In this document: in pieces, positions 21,301 through 29,307 of the stretch
Position numbering within the stretch: position 1 is the first letter of the stretch
Layout: every line of letters starts with the position of its first letter
Source: Rhizobium leguminosarum
GTDB lineage: Bacteria > Pseudomonadota > Alphaproteobacteria > Rhizobiales > Rhizobiaceae
Direction of reading: 5' to 3'
Assembly (NCBI RefSeq): GCF_001652265.1
Contig: NZ_LWBS01000097.1
Coordinates: 61,020 to 125,019, forward strand
DNA length: 64,000 nucleotides
The notes under the pieces: model-generated
Seen by the model: only the letters and a program-made list of their open reading frames with translations
Database searches by the model: none
What the model was told of the DNA's origin: nothing
Program-made: the position numbers and the translations under genes

Positions 21301-23511
21301 ATAGTTCTTGGTGAGCGTTGCCGTCTGGCCAGGCTGAAGATTGGCAACGCTCGTATTGCGCCAGAAGCGCAGATTGGCGTCGTCATATCCGACCGTAATC
21401 GCAGCAAGATTGTTGCCGACATCGTCGACCTTGAACAACTGTCCGGTCAGTGAGTTTTCCGGGTTTCCGCCGCCGATGGCAGGCGGGCTGAAGCGTGGAT
21501 CGCGGAAGGTGCCGGTCCATTCACTGGAAGGATCGATGCCGCTGTTGGCCCAGGTCTCCTTGTAGGTGATCAGGGTGCGATAGGGCGTGCCGTCGGCGCT
21601 ATAGGCATTGCCCCAACGGGTACGCCAATAGACCTCGTTGCCGCTCCAGAACATGAGGTTGACTCCGGCATCGCGCGCGGCTTCGACATTGGTTCGCTGT
21701 TGACCGGACCAGTATTCGTCGTGCCCGGCATCGATATAGGTCTTGTGATTGAGCAACAGGCTGCCGTAGCGGTCGGCGTCGACACCCGACATGTAGGAAA
21801 CATCATAGCCGTTCTGTTCCAGCCAGTAGATGCCTGCATATTCGGCGCCGAACAGATAGTCCTGCGGCCCGGCATAGGTGCCGACCCCGCCGCGGGTCGC
21901 AATCGGTCTGTTGTAGCTGACCGCATAGGCGCGGCCAGCACCCTGCCCCGTCGCGGGGCCGTTGCCGCCATAGAGGTTTGCGCCACCCCAGCCGTTGTAA
22001 GCCTGCCAGGTCTCGTCTGCCGTCTGGAAGACGATGTCGCTTTGGCTGGCGTCGTCGCGCACGATGAACGGGATCTGATTTTCGCCAGAGGTGCCATCCT
22101 GACGCACGAGCTTGGCGATGTAGACGCCCGAGACGGCATCATCGGGCACGGTCCACGATGCCGAGACGGCCCAATTGCCGGCGTCGACCGTACCGGTCGT
22201 GGCATTACGCAACGGGTTGGGCTGCGTCTGCAACCCGGTATGCTGCATGGTCGCGACTTTGCGGGCGCCCATGCCGCCATAATAGCCGAGCCGATAGATG
22301 TCGATCCGGTAGTTGGTGGAATTGGTATTGATTTTGAAGCTGACCGTCTTGCCGTTGTCGACGCTGATGTCGGTTGCAAACCCTTCGATGTTGGTGCTGC
22401 CCGCACCGTCGATGCCCCACTCGCTCTCTGGATTACCCTGCTTCTGGTTTTCCAGCACGATTGCGTTGCTGGCCGCCGCCGCGGCCGCCAGATTTTGCGT
22501 TGTCAGCGACCGCTGTGTAGAAGGCTGCGTAGGGGGTGGCGTCGTCACCGAGCCGGAAAGGGTACCGACACCCTTCGTGGTGGTGCCCTTTCCGGTCTCT
22601 CCGCCACCGGGCAACGATCCGTTCAAGATCGTCGAATCCGTCCACGTTGCGGTCCCGCGCCAGCCCGAGAGCGGAGACAAGTTGCGATCGAGAAGCGGAT
22701 CGCTGACCGAGGCGCCGATGGCCTTCTTGATCGCCGCCACATAGTCCGGCCCTTCGGTCAGCCTTGTTCCCGGCAACTGACCATCTTGCTGAAGCAAGGC
22801 GCCGCCATGGGCCCAATCGAGAATCCGTGTGGGGGACGTATAGTAGCCGCACCCGCACACACCAAAGGGCATGCCAAACGCCAGCGCATTTGCTCCAGCA
22901 TGTTGGCCGGTCGACTGCGCCGACGGGCTCGATTCGAGAATGACGACTTTGCCCGAGGGCGTGCGCTCAGCCGCCACCGCAGCAGAACCCTGCCCCGAAG
23001 TTGTCGGTGCGGGGCTTTGCGGCAGATACGGAGCCAAAGGATCATCGCCTATGAGGCTCATTCCAGCGTAGGTGCGATAAAGGGACGATTGAGCCCCGAA
23101 CGCAACTCCGTTCGCGTTCCGCTGGAAACCTGCAACACCAGGCGTGTGGGCGGGCAACACAGACGCGGCAGTATCACCGCTTCGCCCCCCCATCTCGCGA
23201 TTTGTTGCGAGAGCGTCGAGCAAGGGCGGCGATTCGCGGGTGATATTGGCCCGACCGTCCGGGTCGTCGATCACGCTCACTCTATGTTGCGAGTCATGCT
23301 CGTTGAGCGCCGCGTTGTTGTGGGAATTGTCGACATGGCTATCATACTTGTTTCCATCCGCAGTTTGCACGGATGCCGCAAGTTGAGCACTGTCCTCGTG
23401 CCTTTCGGCAGGCTTGCGCGGCCTTCCCTTGCCGCCGATGGTCAACCATGCGGGAATCAACGAATCCACCAGGAGTGAGTGCGAGGTCCACCGACGAGCG
23501 TTGCGATACAT
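18343..23511 (-). CDS. Giant surface protein: dimethylformamidase-like domain, Ig-like domain, VCBS/He_PIG-like tandem repeat and two DUF4082 domains
   Basis: The protein has 1,722 residues. Its N-terminal 340 residues differ from those of the first giant and include CGCGYYTSP and DPLLDRNLSPLSGWRGT, which I could not assign. About 347-840 is the dimethylformamidase-like domain (YRIDIYRLGYYGG, DETWQAYNGWGG, DAGHDEYWSG, FWSGNEVYWRTRW). An Ig-like domain (850-947), a DUF4082 (949-1102), two near-identical 226-residue units each with a VCBS-like and an Ig/He_PIG-like part (1107-1553), and a final DUF4082 follow. The tail is DVVFRPQLVA. Type I export by the transporter encoded at 7-9 kb is plausible. 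A GGAAGG site precedes the ATG at 23511. Confidence 0.88.
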   Translation of the reverse strand: MYRNARRWTSHSLLVDSLIPAWLTIGGKGRPRKPAERHEDSAQLAASVQTADGNKYDSHVDNSHNNAALNEHDSQHRVSVIDDPDGRANITRESPPLLDALATNREMGGRSGDTAASVLPAHTPGVAGFQRNANGVAFGAQSSLYRTYAGMSLIGDDPLAPYLPQSPAPTTSGQGSAAVAAERTPSGKVVILESSPSAQSTGQHAGANALAFGMPFGVCGCGYYTSPTRILDWAHGGALLQQDGQLPGTRLTEGPDYVAAIKKAIGASVSDPLLDRNLSPLSGWRGTATWTDSTILNGSLPGGGETGKGTTTKGVGTLSGSVTTPPPTQPSTQRSLTTQNLAAAAAASNAIVLENQKQGNPESEWGIDGAGSTNIEGFATDISVDNGKTVSFKINTNSTNYRIDIYRLGYYGGMGARKVATMQHTGLQTQPNPLRNATTGTVDAGNWAVSASWTVPDDAVSGVYIAKLVRQDGTSGENQIPFIVRDDASQSDIVFQTADETWQAYNGWGGANLYGGNGPATGQGAGRAYAVSYNRPIATRGGVGTYAGPQDYLFGAEYAGIYWLEQNGYDVSYMSGVDADRYGSLLLNHKTYIDAGHDEYWSGQQRTNVEAARDAGVNLMFWSGNEVYWRTRWGNAYSADGTPYRTLITYKETWANSGIDPSSEWTGTFRDPRFSPPAIGGGNPENSLTGQLFKVDDVGNNLAAITVGYDDANLRFWRNTSVANLQPGQTATLTKNYLGYEWDEATDNGFDPAGLVKLSSTTLPVSTYLLDYGNTTGNATATHNLTLYRAPSGALVFGAGTVYWTWGLSNNHDNEATATDPRVQQAMVNLLADMGIQPGTLQSGLAAGTVSSDHTAPTSVITVPATATVGSTVTITGTATDTGGGVIAAVEVSTDNGASWHPATGDENWTYTWSPQTAGTYTIRSRAVDDNVNLETPSAGRTVTVSGPSYTSLFGSATPAVVNTNDTSAVELGVKFQTSVAGTVTGIRFYKGNLDTGTHTGSLWSSTGTQLATLTFTNETASGWQTAYFTSPVSLTAGQTYTASYHTNVGHYSSTTGYFTSNVTSGPLTAPASGNGVYRYGSNSLLPTSTYQSTNYWVDVMFTTPSSNTTPTAVADTGNATEKGGVANGSGGVVASGNVLTNDTDPDAGDTKTVTAVVFGATLGTLGSALNGTYGSLVLNASGAYSYAVNESNAAVQALRQSTNTLSDVFSYTMRDSAGATATANLTITVHGANDAPVLAVQTATQNATTGSAFSFVLPTTTFTDVDSGETLAYSATAADGTALPSWLSFSASTRTFSGTPTAGGTYGVKVTATDLGGLAANESFNIAVSVPGNTTPTAVADTGNATEKGGVANGSGGVVASGNVLTNDTDPDVGDTKTVTAVVFGATSGTLGSALNGTYGSLVLNASGTYSYAVNESNAAVQALRQSTNTLSDVFSYTMRDSAGATATANLTITVHGANDAPVLAVQTATQNATTGSAFSFVLPTTTFTDVDSGETLAYSATAADGTALPSWLSFSASTRTFSGTPTTSGTYGVKVTATDLGGLAANETFNIAVSTAPTTYSLFSASSTPTLTNLNDGQQLELGVKFTSNVAGDVTGIRFYRSANDNGQNVVDLWTATGTKLGTATFTTTTASGWQTVNFATPVTIAANTTYVASYHTTGGYVATSNFYTTAVTSGPLTAPATGNGLYAYGGSATTGLFPTNSYNSNNYYADVVFRPQLVA
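18853..20190. repeat. Two near-identical 678-bp tandem units inside the second giant gene
   Basis: Units 18853-19530 and 19531-20208 line up with an offset of exactly 678 bases (226 codons) and differ at only a small number of positions; the second copy stops matching near 20190. Each encodes one VCBS-like plus one Ig/He_PIG-like domain. The high identity suggests a recent in-frame duplication or ongoing gene conversion, giving a protein whose length can change by recombination. Confidence 0.9.
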
Positions 23512-24152
23512 GGCAGGCACCTTCCGCGAGATTATCAGGATCGAATCTATGAGGACCGCTCGATAGGCGGCCCTGAATTGTAGTCGAAAAATGAGAGAGT
23601 ATCTGCTACGCCTTTCGCTCTACAGGCGGCATCCTTTGGGCAACCGGCCGTGTTGCACGCCCACGTGATCGATGACACGAGCGACGGTTTGCCGCTTGCT
23701 GTGCAAGGCTTGAAGCCGCATAGACCATTGAGATGGCGGCGTCTTCGGTCGTCAAGATCTGGCACGAGAACGGCCTTGTGCTGCACCGCTGGCGCTGCTT
23801 CGAGTTGTCGAACGAAAGGCGGCGACGCCGGTCAATATCGTCGTCCGGCAAAATTGGCGATGCGAGCATAAACGCCCTGCCGCGGGGGATTGCGGTTCTT
23901 CGAGGCTAGCGCGCCCGAGGCGATGCCTCTGTGTCGCGCGAAGATATGTGTTTCTGCTCGATTTAGGCTTAAGCATCCTCCCCACCTCATCAATTGTGAT
24001 TAGGCAAAGTAAACGACCTCCACCTTCCTCAAGGCTTCGCCAGACTGCACACTAGCGATCTGGTTTCGGGCTTGGCGTCCGGCGTTCGAACAGCGCTTAA
24101 GGCATTGGACCAGCGTCCGTTGAAGAAGGATGTTTTGAAGGCGAGACATGTA
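23512..24152. other. Divergent intergenic region between the giant-protein block and the polysaccharide locus
   Basis: This 641-base stretch carries no convincing gene. It must hold the start signals for the second giant gene (minus) and the export gene (plus). The only structure seen is a short palindrome GAGGC-GAT-GCCTC at 23917-23929, of unknown relevance. Confidence 0.5.
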
Positions 24153-25460
24153 ATGAATCTATCGCACCGTGCCCCTCACCCGTTCTTTCGCGCTACGTTT
24201 GTCATCAGCGCACTCGTCTTTCTTGCCGGAGCCGCGTCGCCGGCTCTCGCCGATAGCGCCCCTTTGGCTCCACAAACGAAAATCCGCCTGACGGTCGTCC
24301 AATGGATGCCGTCCAAGGGCCAGTTTGAGCGATGGGATGCGATCGGCGGCGAATATACGGTTTCAGATGCAGGTGAAGTCTCCCTGCCCTTTCTGGGGCC
24401 GCAGCCGGTTGGACTGGACAATACGAGCCTCACCAACGAGATTGCCAAGCGCCTTCAGGCAAAGATGGGTTTGGCCCAGGCACCTGCGGTGACCATCGAC
24501 GTTCTCGACTATCCGTCCATTTACGTCGTCGGAGACGTGACAGCGCCGGGACAATATAAATTTCACTCCGGCCTCAGCGTCCTGCAATCCCTGGCCATGA
24601 GCGGCGGCCCGTTGCGGGCTGCGGCACAGCAGCAATCGGAGACGATCAAGCTTGCCGGCGAGTTGCAAGAAATCGACCATTCGCTGCTACGCAGTTCGGC
24701 GAAACTCGCGCGGCTGCAAGCGGAGATGGCCGGCTCGAAGGAGATCGTCTTCGATCAGCCGCCCGCTACCGATCAGCAATATGCCGAGAGTCTCTACCAG
24801 GAGGAGCGGGTCATTTTTCAGGCCCGTGCAAACGCGCTGGACAAGCAGTCGGTGGCCCTCGTCGAATTGCGCAATCTCTTGACGGCAGAAATCGACACGC
24901 TGGAAGAAAAGCTAAAAGGCTCGGATGACAATATCCAATCGGTCGAAGAGCAACTGACGAGCGTGAAGACGCTGGTCCAGAAGGGCCTCACGATCACCTC
25001 ACGCCAGATGGATCTGGAACGATTGCTCACGACCTATCGCTCCGACCGGCTCGACCTGGTCACCGCCATCATGCGGGGCCGCCAGGCAATCAACGAGACG
25101 ACGCGCAATCTCGAGGGACTTTCCGACACTCGCCGCAGCGAGGTGGCTTCAGAGGTGCAGGCGGAAAAGGCCACTCTCGATCAGCTCAAGTTGAAGCGCG
25201 ACACCACGCAACAACTGCTTCTCGAAGAACTGTCGAACGGCGCTAGGGTGAGTAACCGCGGTGAGGAACTGCCGCTGACGTTCATCGTGAGCCGACGGGA
25301 CAAGGGACAGGTCAATCAATTCCAGGCCTCCGAAACGACCGAGTTGGCGCCGGGCGACGTGGTCAGGGTAACGCGGGCCCACAGCGCCGATGCGCCGTCC
25401 GAAGACGCCGCCGCGCTGCCTGTTCAGACAGAGGCGCATGTCAGTCAGGTAAGCCGGTGA
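24153..25460 (+). CDS. Polysaccharide export protein (Wza/ExoF-type outer-membrane polysaccharide export family)
   Basis: The 435-residue protein has a signal peptide (MNLSHRAPH ... hydrophobic core ... SPALA before D31). A polysaccharide-export domain follows (about 45-125: GEYTVSDAGEVSLPFLGPQPV), then an SLBB-type segment (YVVGDVTAPGQYKFHSGLSVLQSL, about 125-155) and a long coiled-coil part with ExoF-like organisation to about residue 360. It would form the periplasmic/outer-membrane export path for the polysaccharide made by this locus. An upstream ATG at 24072 would place the signal peptide internally, so 24153 was chosen although its ribosome-binding site is weak. It heads a pair with the flippase gene 79 bases downstream. 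Confidence 0.88.
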   Translation: MNLSHRAPHPFFRATFVISALVFLAGAASPALADSAPLAPQTKIRLTVVQWMPSKGQFERWDAIGGEYTVSDAGEVSLPFLGPQPVGLDNTSLTNEIAKRLQAKMGLAQAPAVTIDVLDYPSIYVVGDVTAPGQYKFHSGLSVLQSLAMSGGPLRAAAQQQSETIKLAGELQEIDHSLLRSSAKLARLQAEMAGSKEIVFDQPPATDQQYAESLYQEERVIFQARANALDKQSVALVELRNLLTAEIDTLEEKLKGSDDNIQSVEEQLTSVKTLVQKGLTITSRQMDLERLLTTYRSDRLDLVTAIMRGRQAINETTRNLEGLSDTRRSEVASEVQAEKATLDQLKLKRDTTQQLLLEELSNGARVSNRGEELPLTFIVSRRDKGQVNQFQASETTELAPGDVVRVTRAHSADAPSEDAAALPVQTEAHVSQVSR

Positions 25461-25539
25461 TCCGCAAAATGCATGTGCTGCAATCGAGCCCGCGGCGGGA
25501 GATTGAACGCTGGCCCGGGATAAACGGCCAGGGTTTCCG

Positions 25540-27048
25540 ATGACTTTGAGGATGACCCCACCCAGCAGCCCGACCTACACCCAGATCCTCAAATCGACGA
25601 TGTTGATGGGCGGGTCTTCGCTCGTCAACGTCGCACTCAGCATTGTCAGAAACAAAGCCATGGCTGTTCTGCTTGGGCCGGAAGGCGTGGGACTGATGGG
25701 CCTTTACGGGTCGATCCTCGATATCGCCCAGGCGATTGCCGGGCTTGGCGTGGGCAGCAGTGGCGTGCGCCAGATTGCCGAAGCTGCAGGCACCGATGAC
25801 GCAGAAACGATCGCCCGATCAGCAGCAGTGCTGCGACGCATATCGGTGGTGCTCGGATTGTTTGGTGCGCTCCTTCTCGCCGCGTTGGCATTCCCGGTCT
25901 CAAATTTCACTTTCGGCGGCTACCAGCATGCCGGTGGCATTGCATTGCTGTCGCTGGCAATCTTCTTTCGACTGGTCTCTGCAGGGCAGACTGCATTGAT
26001 CCAGGGCCTGCGCGGCATTGCAGATCTTGCCCGTATCAACGTGCTTGCCGGGCTTATCGGCACGGCTGTCAGCATCCCGCTGATCTATTTGTTCGGCCTG
26101 CAGGCGATCGCACCGTCCCTCGTGGTGATTGCGGCTGCTTCAATCCTTCCGACCTGGTGGTACAGCCGGCAGATCTGCCCGCATCCCTCGCCAATGCCCA
26201 CGCGCCAGTTCGGTCGGGAAGTGTCGGCACTGCTCAGGCTCGGCTTCGTCTTCATGGCAAGCGGGCTTCTGACCTTCGGCGCAGCTTATGCCATCCGCCT
26301 CATCGTGCTGAAGGAGGGCGGCGTCATGGCGGCTGGATTGTACCAGGCGGCCTGGGGCCTTGGCGGTCTCTATGCCAGCTTCATCCTGCAGGCGATGGGG
26401 ACGGATTTTTATCCGCGCCTGACTGCGGCCGCCGAGAACAATGCCGAATGCAATCGGCTGGTCAATGAACAGGCGGAAATCAGCATGCTGCTCGCTGGCC
26501 CCGGCCTGCTCGGCACCTTGACGCTTGCGCCGCTCATGATGAGCCTGTTCTATTCGGCGGAATTTCAAGGGGCAGTCGACCTTCTGCGCTGGATCTGCCT
26601 TGGAATGATGCTGCGGATTATTTCCTGGCCGATGGGTTTCATCGTCGTGGCGAAGCGTACCCAGGCGATTTTCTTCTGGACGGAGGTTGCGGCGGCAATC
26701 GTGCATGTGGGGCTTGCCTGGCTCTTCGTATCGCTGCTCGGTACGCAAGGAGCCGGCATGGCGTTTTTTGGCCTCTATGTCTGGCACAGCATCCTGATCT
26801 ATGTGATCGTGCGGAAGCTGACCGGTTTTCGCTGGTCCGCCGCCAATCGCAGACACGCGCTGCTTTTCTTGCCCGCATCGGGACTGGTATTCCTGATGTT
26901 CTCGATTTTGCCGCTATGGCCGGCGACGGTGATTGGCTTCGTCGCCGTCGCTCTCTGCGGGGTCTATTCGCTGCGCATGCTGATCGACCTGCTTCCGCCG
27001 GAGTCCGTGCCAGCAACCATCCGCGGATGGATCACGAAATCAGCATAA
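25540..27048 (+). CDS. Polysaccharide flippase (Wzx-type, MATE/MVF superfamily)
   Basis: The 502-residue protein is hydrophobic throughout with about 12-14 membrane segments and begins with the Wzx-like stretch STMLMGGSSLVNVALSI followed by VRNKAMAVLLGPEGVGLMGL. It would flip undecaprenyl-pyrophosphate-linked repeat units across the inner membrane for Wzy-dependent polymerisation. The polymerase, co-polymerase and export protein are all in this window, which supports the role. An AGGG site seven bases upstream supports the chosen start. The gene converges on an aminotransferase gene across a hairpin. Confidence 0.88.
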   Translation: MTLRMTPPSSPTYTQILKSTMLMGGSSLVNVALSIVRNKAMAVLLGPEGVGLMGLYGSILDIAQAIAGLGVGSSGVRQIAEAAGTDDAETIARSAAVLRRISVVLGLFGALLLAALAFPVSNFTFGGYQHAGGIALLSLAIFFRLVSAGQTALIQGLRGIADLARINVLAGLIGTAVSIPLIYLFGLQAIAPSLVVIAAASILPTWWYSRQICPHPSPMPTRQFGREVSALLRLGFVFMASGLLTFGAAYAIRLIVLKEGGVMAAGLYQAAWGLGGLYASFILQAMGTDFYPRLTAAAENNAECNRLVNEQAEISMLLAGPGLLGTLTLAPLMMSLFYSAEFQGAVDLLRWICLGMMLRIISWPMGFIVVAKRTQAIFFWTEVAAAIVHVGLAWLFVSLLGTQGAGMAFFGLYVWHSILIYVIVRKLTGFRWSAANRRHALLFLPASGLVFLMFSILPLWPATVIGFVAVALCGVYSLRMLIDLLPPESVPATIRGWITKSA

Positions 27049-27088
27049 CGAAACTATGCGCGCATCCGGAGATACGCGCATTGTTTCG
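27049..27088. terminator. Hairpin between convergent genes (bidirectional terminator)
   Basis: CGAAACTATGCGCG (27049-27062) and CGCGCATTGTTTCG (27075-27088) pair at 13 of 14 positions around a 12-base loop, immediately after the TAA of the flippase gene and before the end of the convergent aminotransferase gene. No long T-run follows, so termination strength is uncertain. Confidence 0.6.
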
Positions 27089-27121
27089 TTATACAAATTG
27101 CTACGTCAGGCAAATGCGGGT

Positions 27122-28339
27122 TCAGGCGACAGCGACGTCCATGGCACGTTGCAAGCTGGCGGCTCCGACGGTCGCTTCCGCCAGGGCTGCGCGAAGGGCC
27201 TCAACAACCCGGTCCATGTCAGACACGGTCATCTGGGCATAAAGCGGCAGGATTATCGTTTGCTGCTGCGCAGACACGCTTCGCATCAGGCTGGTGGCAG
27301 CGCGGTGGGAGCTCTCATCAGAATAGGCTTTCTCCAGATGAATGTTCATCACCCCGCGCCGGGTCGAGATCCCCTGATCGAGCAAGGCCTGCATGACGGC
27401 CCGCTGGTCGACCGTCTCGGCCAGTCTCACACAGAAGCTCTGCCAGTTGCTGCGAGCCCAGCGCGGCTCGGCCGGCAGAGAAAGCCCGGCAATCGTCGAC
27501 AGACGTTCGCAATATTGCTCGGCAAGCAGCCTGCGCTGGGCAACCAACTCCGGCAGCCGCCGCAACTGCTCGCGTCCGACGGCCGCCTGAAGATCGGTCA
27601 TCCGGTAATTGTAACCCAACTCGTCATAGTCTTCGAAGATGACCTGTTTCGAGCCGTGACGAACGGCATCGGTGACGCTCATGCCATGCTGGCGCCAGAG
27701 CCGGAACTTCCGGTCATATTCGGGATTGGCCGTCGTCAACATGCCGCCATCGCCTGTCGTGACGACCTTCCTCGGGTGGAAGGAGAAGCAGGCAATATCG
27801 CCATGCGCTTTGCCGATCTTTTCCCAACGGCCGTCCCATAGGATTTCGCTTCCCGTCGCACAGGCTGCATCTTCGATAACCGGTATCTCGTGGCGCTTGC
27901 CGATCTCCACGATGGCGCGGAGATCGCAAGGCATGCCGAGTTGATGCACACATAGGATTGCCTTAGTGCGGGGCGTGATGGCTGCTTCGATCAGGCTGGG
28001 GTCGATATTGTAACCATCGGCTTCGATGTCGACGAAAACAGGCACCGCATCGCAGTAGCGAACCGCATTTGCGGTCGCGATGAAAGAATGGCTGACCGTG
28101 ACGACTTCATCACCGGCGGATACGCCGACCGCCTTCAGGGCCAGATGCAACGCAGTCGTGCAATTGGACATGGCGCAAGCATGCGCGGCGCCCACAAAGG
28201 CGGCGAATTCACGCTCGAAAGCCGCGACTTCCGGCCCCTGGGTCACCCATCCCGACAGAATAACGCGGCGCGCAGCGTCAGCCTCTTCCTCCCCGAGAAC
28301 GGGTTTGGCGACCGGAATTGTGGATTGAGATGAGCTCAT
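27122..28339 (-). CDS. Sugar aminotransferase of the DegT/DnrJ/EryC1/StrS family (perosamine synthase-like)
   Basis: The 405-residue PLP enzyme begins with IPVAKPVLGEEEADAARRV, has SGWVTQGPEVAAFE, the GDEVVTVSHSFIATANA cofactor loop, PVIEDAACATG (PLP-binding aspartate) and the Schiff-base lysine in FSFHPRKVVTTGDGG. The overall pattern is closer to GDP-perosamine synthase-like members than to the second DegT enzyme of this locus. With Gmd (50 kb) supplying GDP-4-keto-6-deoxymannose, GDP-perosamine is a plausible product, but specificity cannot be read from sequence. The ATG overlaps the stop of the epimerase gene by four bases (ATGA). It is the last gene of the six-gene minus-strand operon starting at 32653. 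Confidence 0.88.
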   Translation of the reverse strand: MSSSQSTIPVAKPVLGEEEADAARRVILSGWVTQGPEVAAFEREFAAFVGAAHACAMSNCTTALHLALKAVGVSAGDEVVTVSHSFIATANAVRYCDAVPVFVDIEADGYNIDPSLIEAAITPRTKAILCVHQLGMPCDLRAIVEIGKRHEIPVIEDAACATGSEILWDGRWEKIGKAHGDIACFSFHPRKVVTTGDGGMLTTANPEYDRKFRLWRQHGMSVTDAVRHGSKQVIFEDYDELGYNYRMTDLQAAVGREQLRRLPELVAQRRLLAEQYCERLSTIAGLSLPAEPRWARSNWQSFCVRLAETVDQRAVMQALLDQGISTRRGVMNIHLEKAYSDESSHRAATSLMRSVSAQQQTIILPLYAQMTVSDMDRVVEALRAALAEATVGAASLQRAMDVAVA

Positions 28340-29307
28340 GCAGCCGCCCCCCCTGCGTTGGTCTGCATTTGCCACCAGGCAACGAGATCACGAAGCCCTT
28401 GCTCCATAGAGATCTCCGCCTTGAAGCCGAGGAGCCGTTCGGCCTTGCTGATATCGGCAAGGCGACGGGTCACACCGTTAACCGTGCGGGCCTCTTTGTG
28501 CTGCGGTTCGAGCGAGGAACCCATAATGTCGCTCAGCATCTTCGCCAGTTCCAGCAGGCTTATTTCCTTGCCGCTCGCGACGTTGAACACTTCGTCCGTG
28601 ACATCGCTTTTGGCGGCCAGAATGTTTGCGCGGCCGATGTCGCGTGCATCGACGAAGTCCATCGTCTGGCTACCATCCCCATAGATGAGGGGAGGCATCC
28701 CGGCCATCAGGCGTTCCATCCAACGGATCAGAACTTCAGTATAGGCGCCGTAAACGTCCATGCGCGGCCCATAGACGTTGAAGTAACGGAGCGCGACATA
28801 GCGCAGGCCGTACATCTCCGCAAAGCTACGCATCAGCCCCTCGTTGAATGTTTTCGCCGCGCCGTAGATCGTCCGGTTATTGTACGGATGATGTTCTTCG
28901 GTCGTTGGGAAATTCTCCGCAAGCCCCAGAACCGAGGCGGAAGAGGCAGCAACGACCTTCGATACGCCCGCCCTGACGGCGGCTTCGAGAACGTTGAACG
29001 TCCCCTCCGCAAGGACATCGAAAGCCAACCGTGGCTCTTCGGCGCATTGCGTGATGCGGATGGCAGCCTGATGAAAGACGATGTCGACGCCTTCGAAGGT
29101 TTTTGCGAGAAGCGCTCTGTCGCGGATATCGCCCTCGATGATGTTAACGGACCCGCTGGCTATCGCCGTGCCGAGGTTGTCCCGGCGCCCACGCACGAAA
29201 TTATCGAGGATGATGATCTCGCGAGGTTTTTCCAATGCGACAAGATCGGCAATATGCGAACCGATCAGACCGGCACCGCCGGTAATGAGCACCCGTTTGT
29301 TTCTCAT
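28336..29307 (-). CDS. NAD-dependent sugar epimerase/dehydratase (extended SDR)
   Basis: The 323-residue protein has the NAD motif GGAGLIGS near residue 10, the serine of SSASVLG, and the catalytic YGAAK near residue 148, with RYFNVYGPR and a substrate-binding C-terminus (FVDARDIGRANI). It belongs to the UDP-glucose/UDP-GlcNAc 4-epimerase-like group, but the exact reaction is unknown. Both ends overlap neighbouring genes by ATGA, so it is translated in a coupled chain with the acyltransferase upstream and the aminotransferase downstream. It probably prepares a sugar nucleotide for those enzymes. Confidence 0.87.
   Translation of the reverse strand: MRNKRVLITGGAGLIGSHIADLVALEKPREIIILDNFVRGRRDNLGTAIASGSVNIIEGDIRDRALLAKTFEGVDIVFHQAAIRITQCAEEPRLAFDVLAEGTFNVLEAAVRAGVSKVVAASSASVLGLAENFPTTEEHHPYNNRTIYGAAKTFNEGLMRSFAEMYGLRYVALRYFNVYGPRMDVYGAYTEVLIRWMERLMAGMPPLIYGDGSQTMDFVDARDIGRANILAAKSDVTDEVFNVASGKEISLLELAKMLSDIMGSSLEPQHKEARTVNGVTRRLADISKAERLLGFKAEISMEQGLRDLVAWWQMQTNAGGAAA

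Noticed and set aside
27714..27953. Open frames inside the aminotransferase gene in other phases
   Set aside because: All lie within a gene with clear PLP-enzyme motifs; they are shadows.
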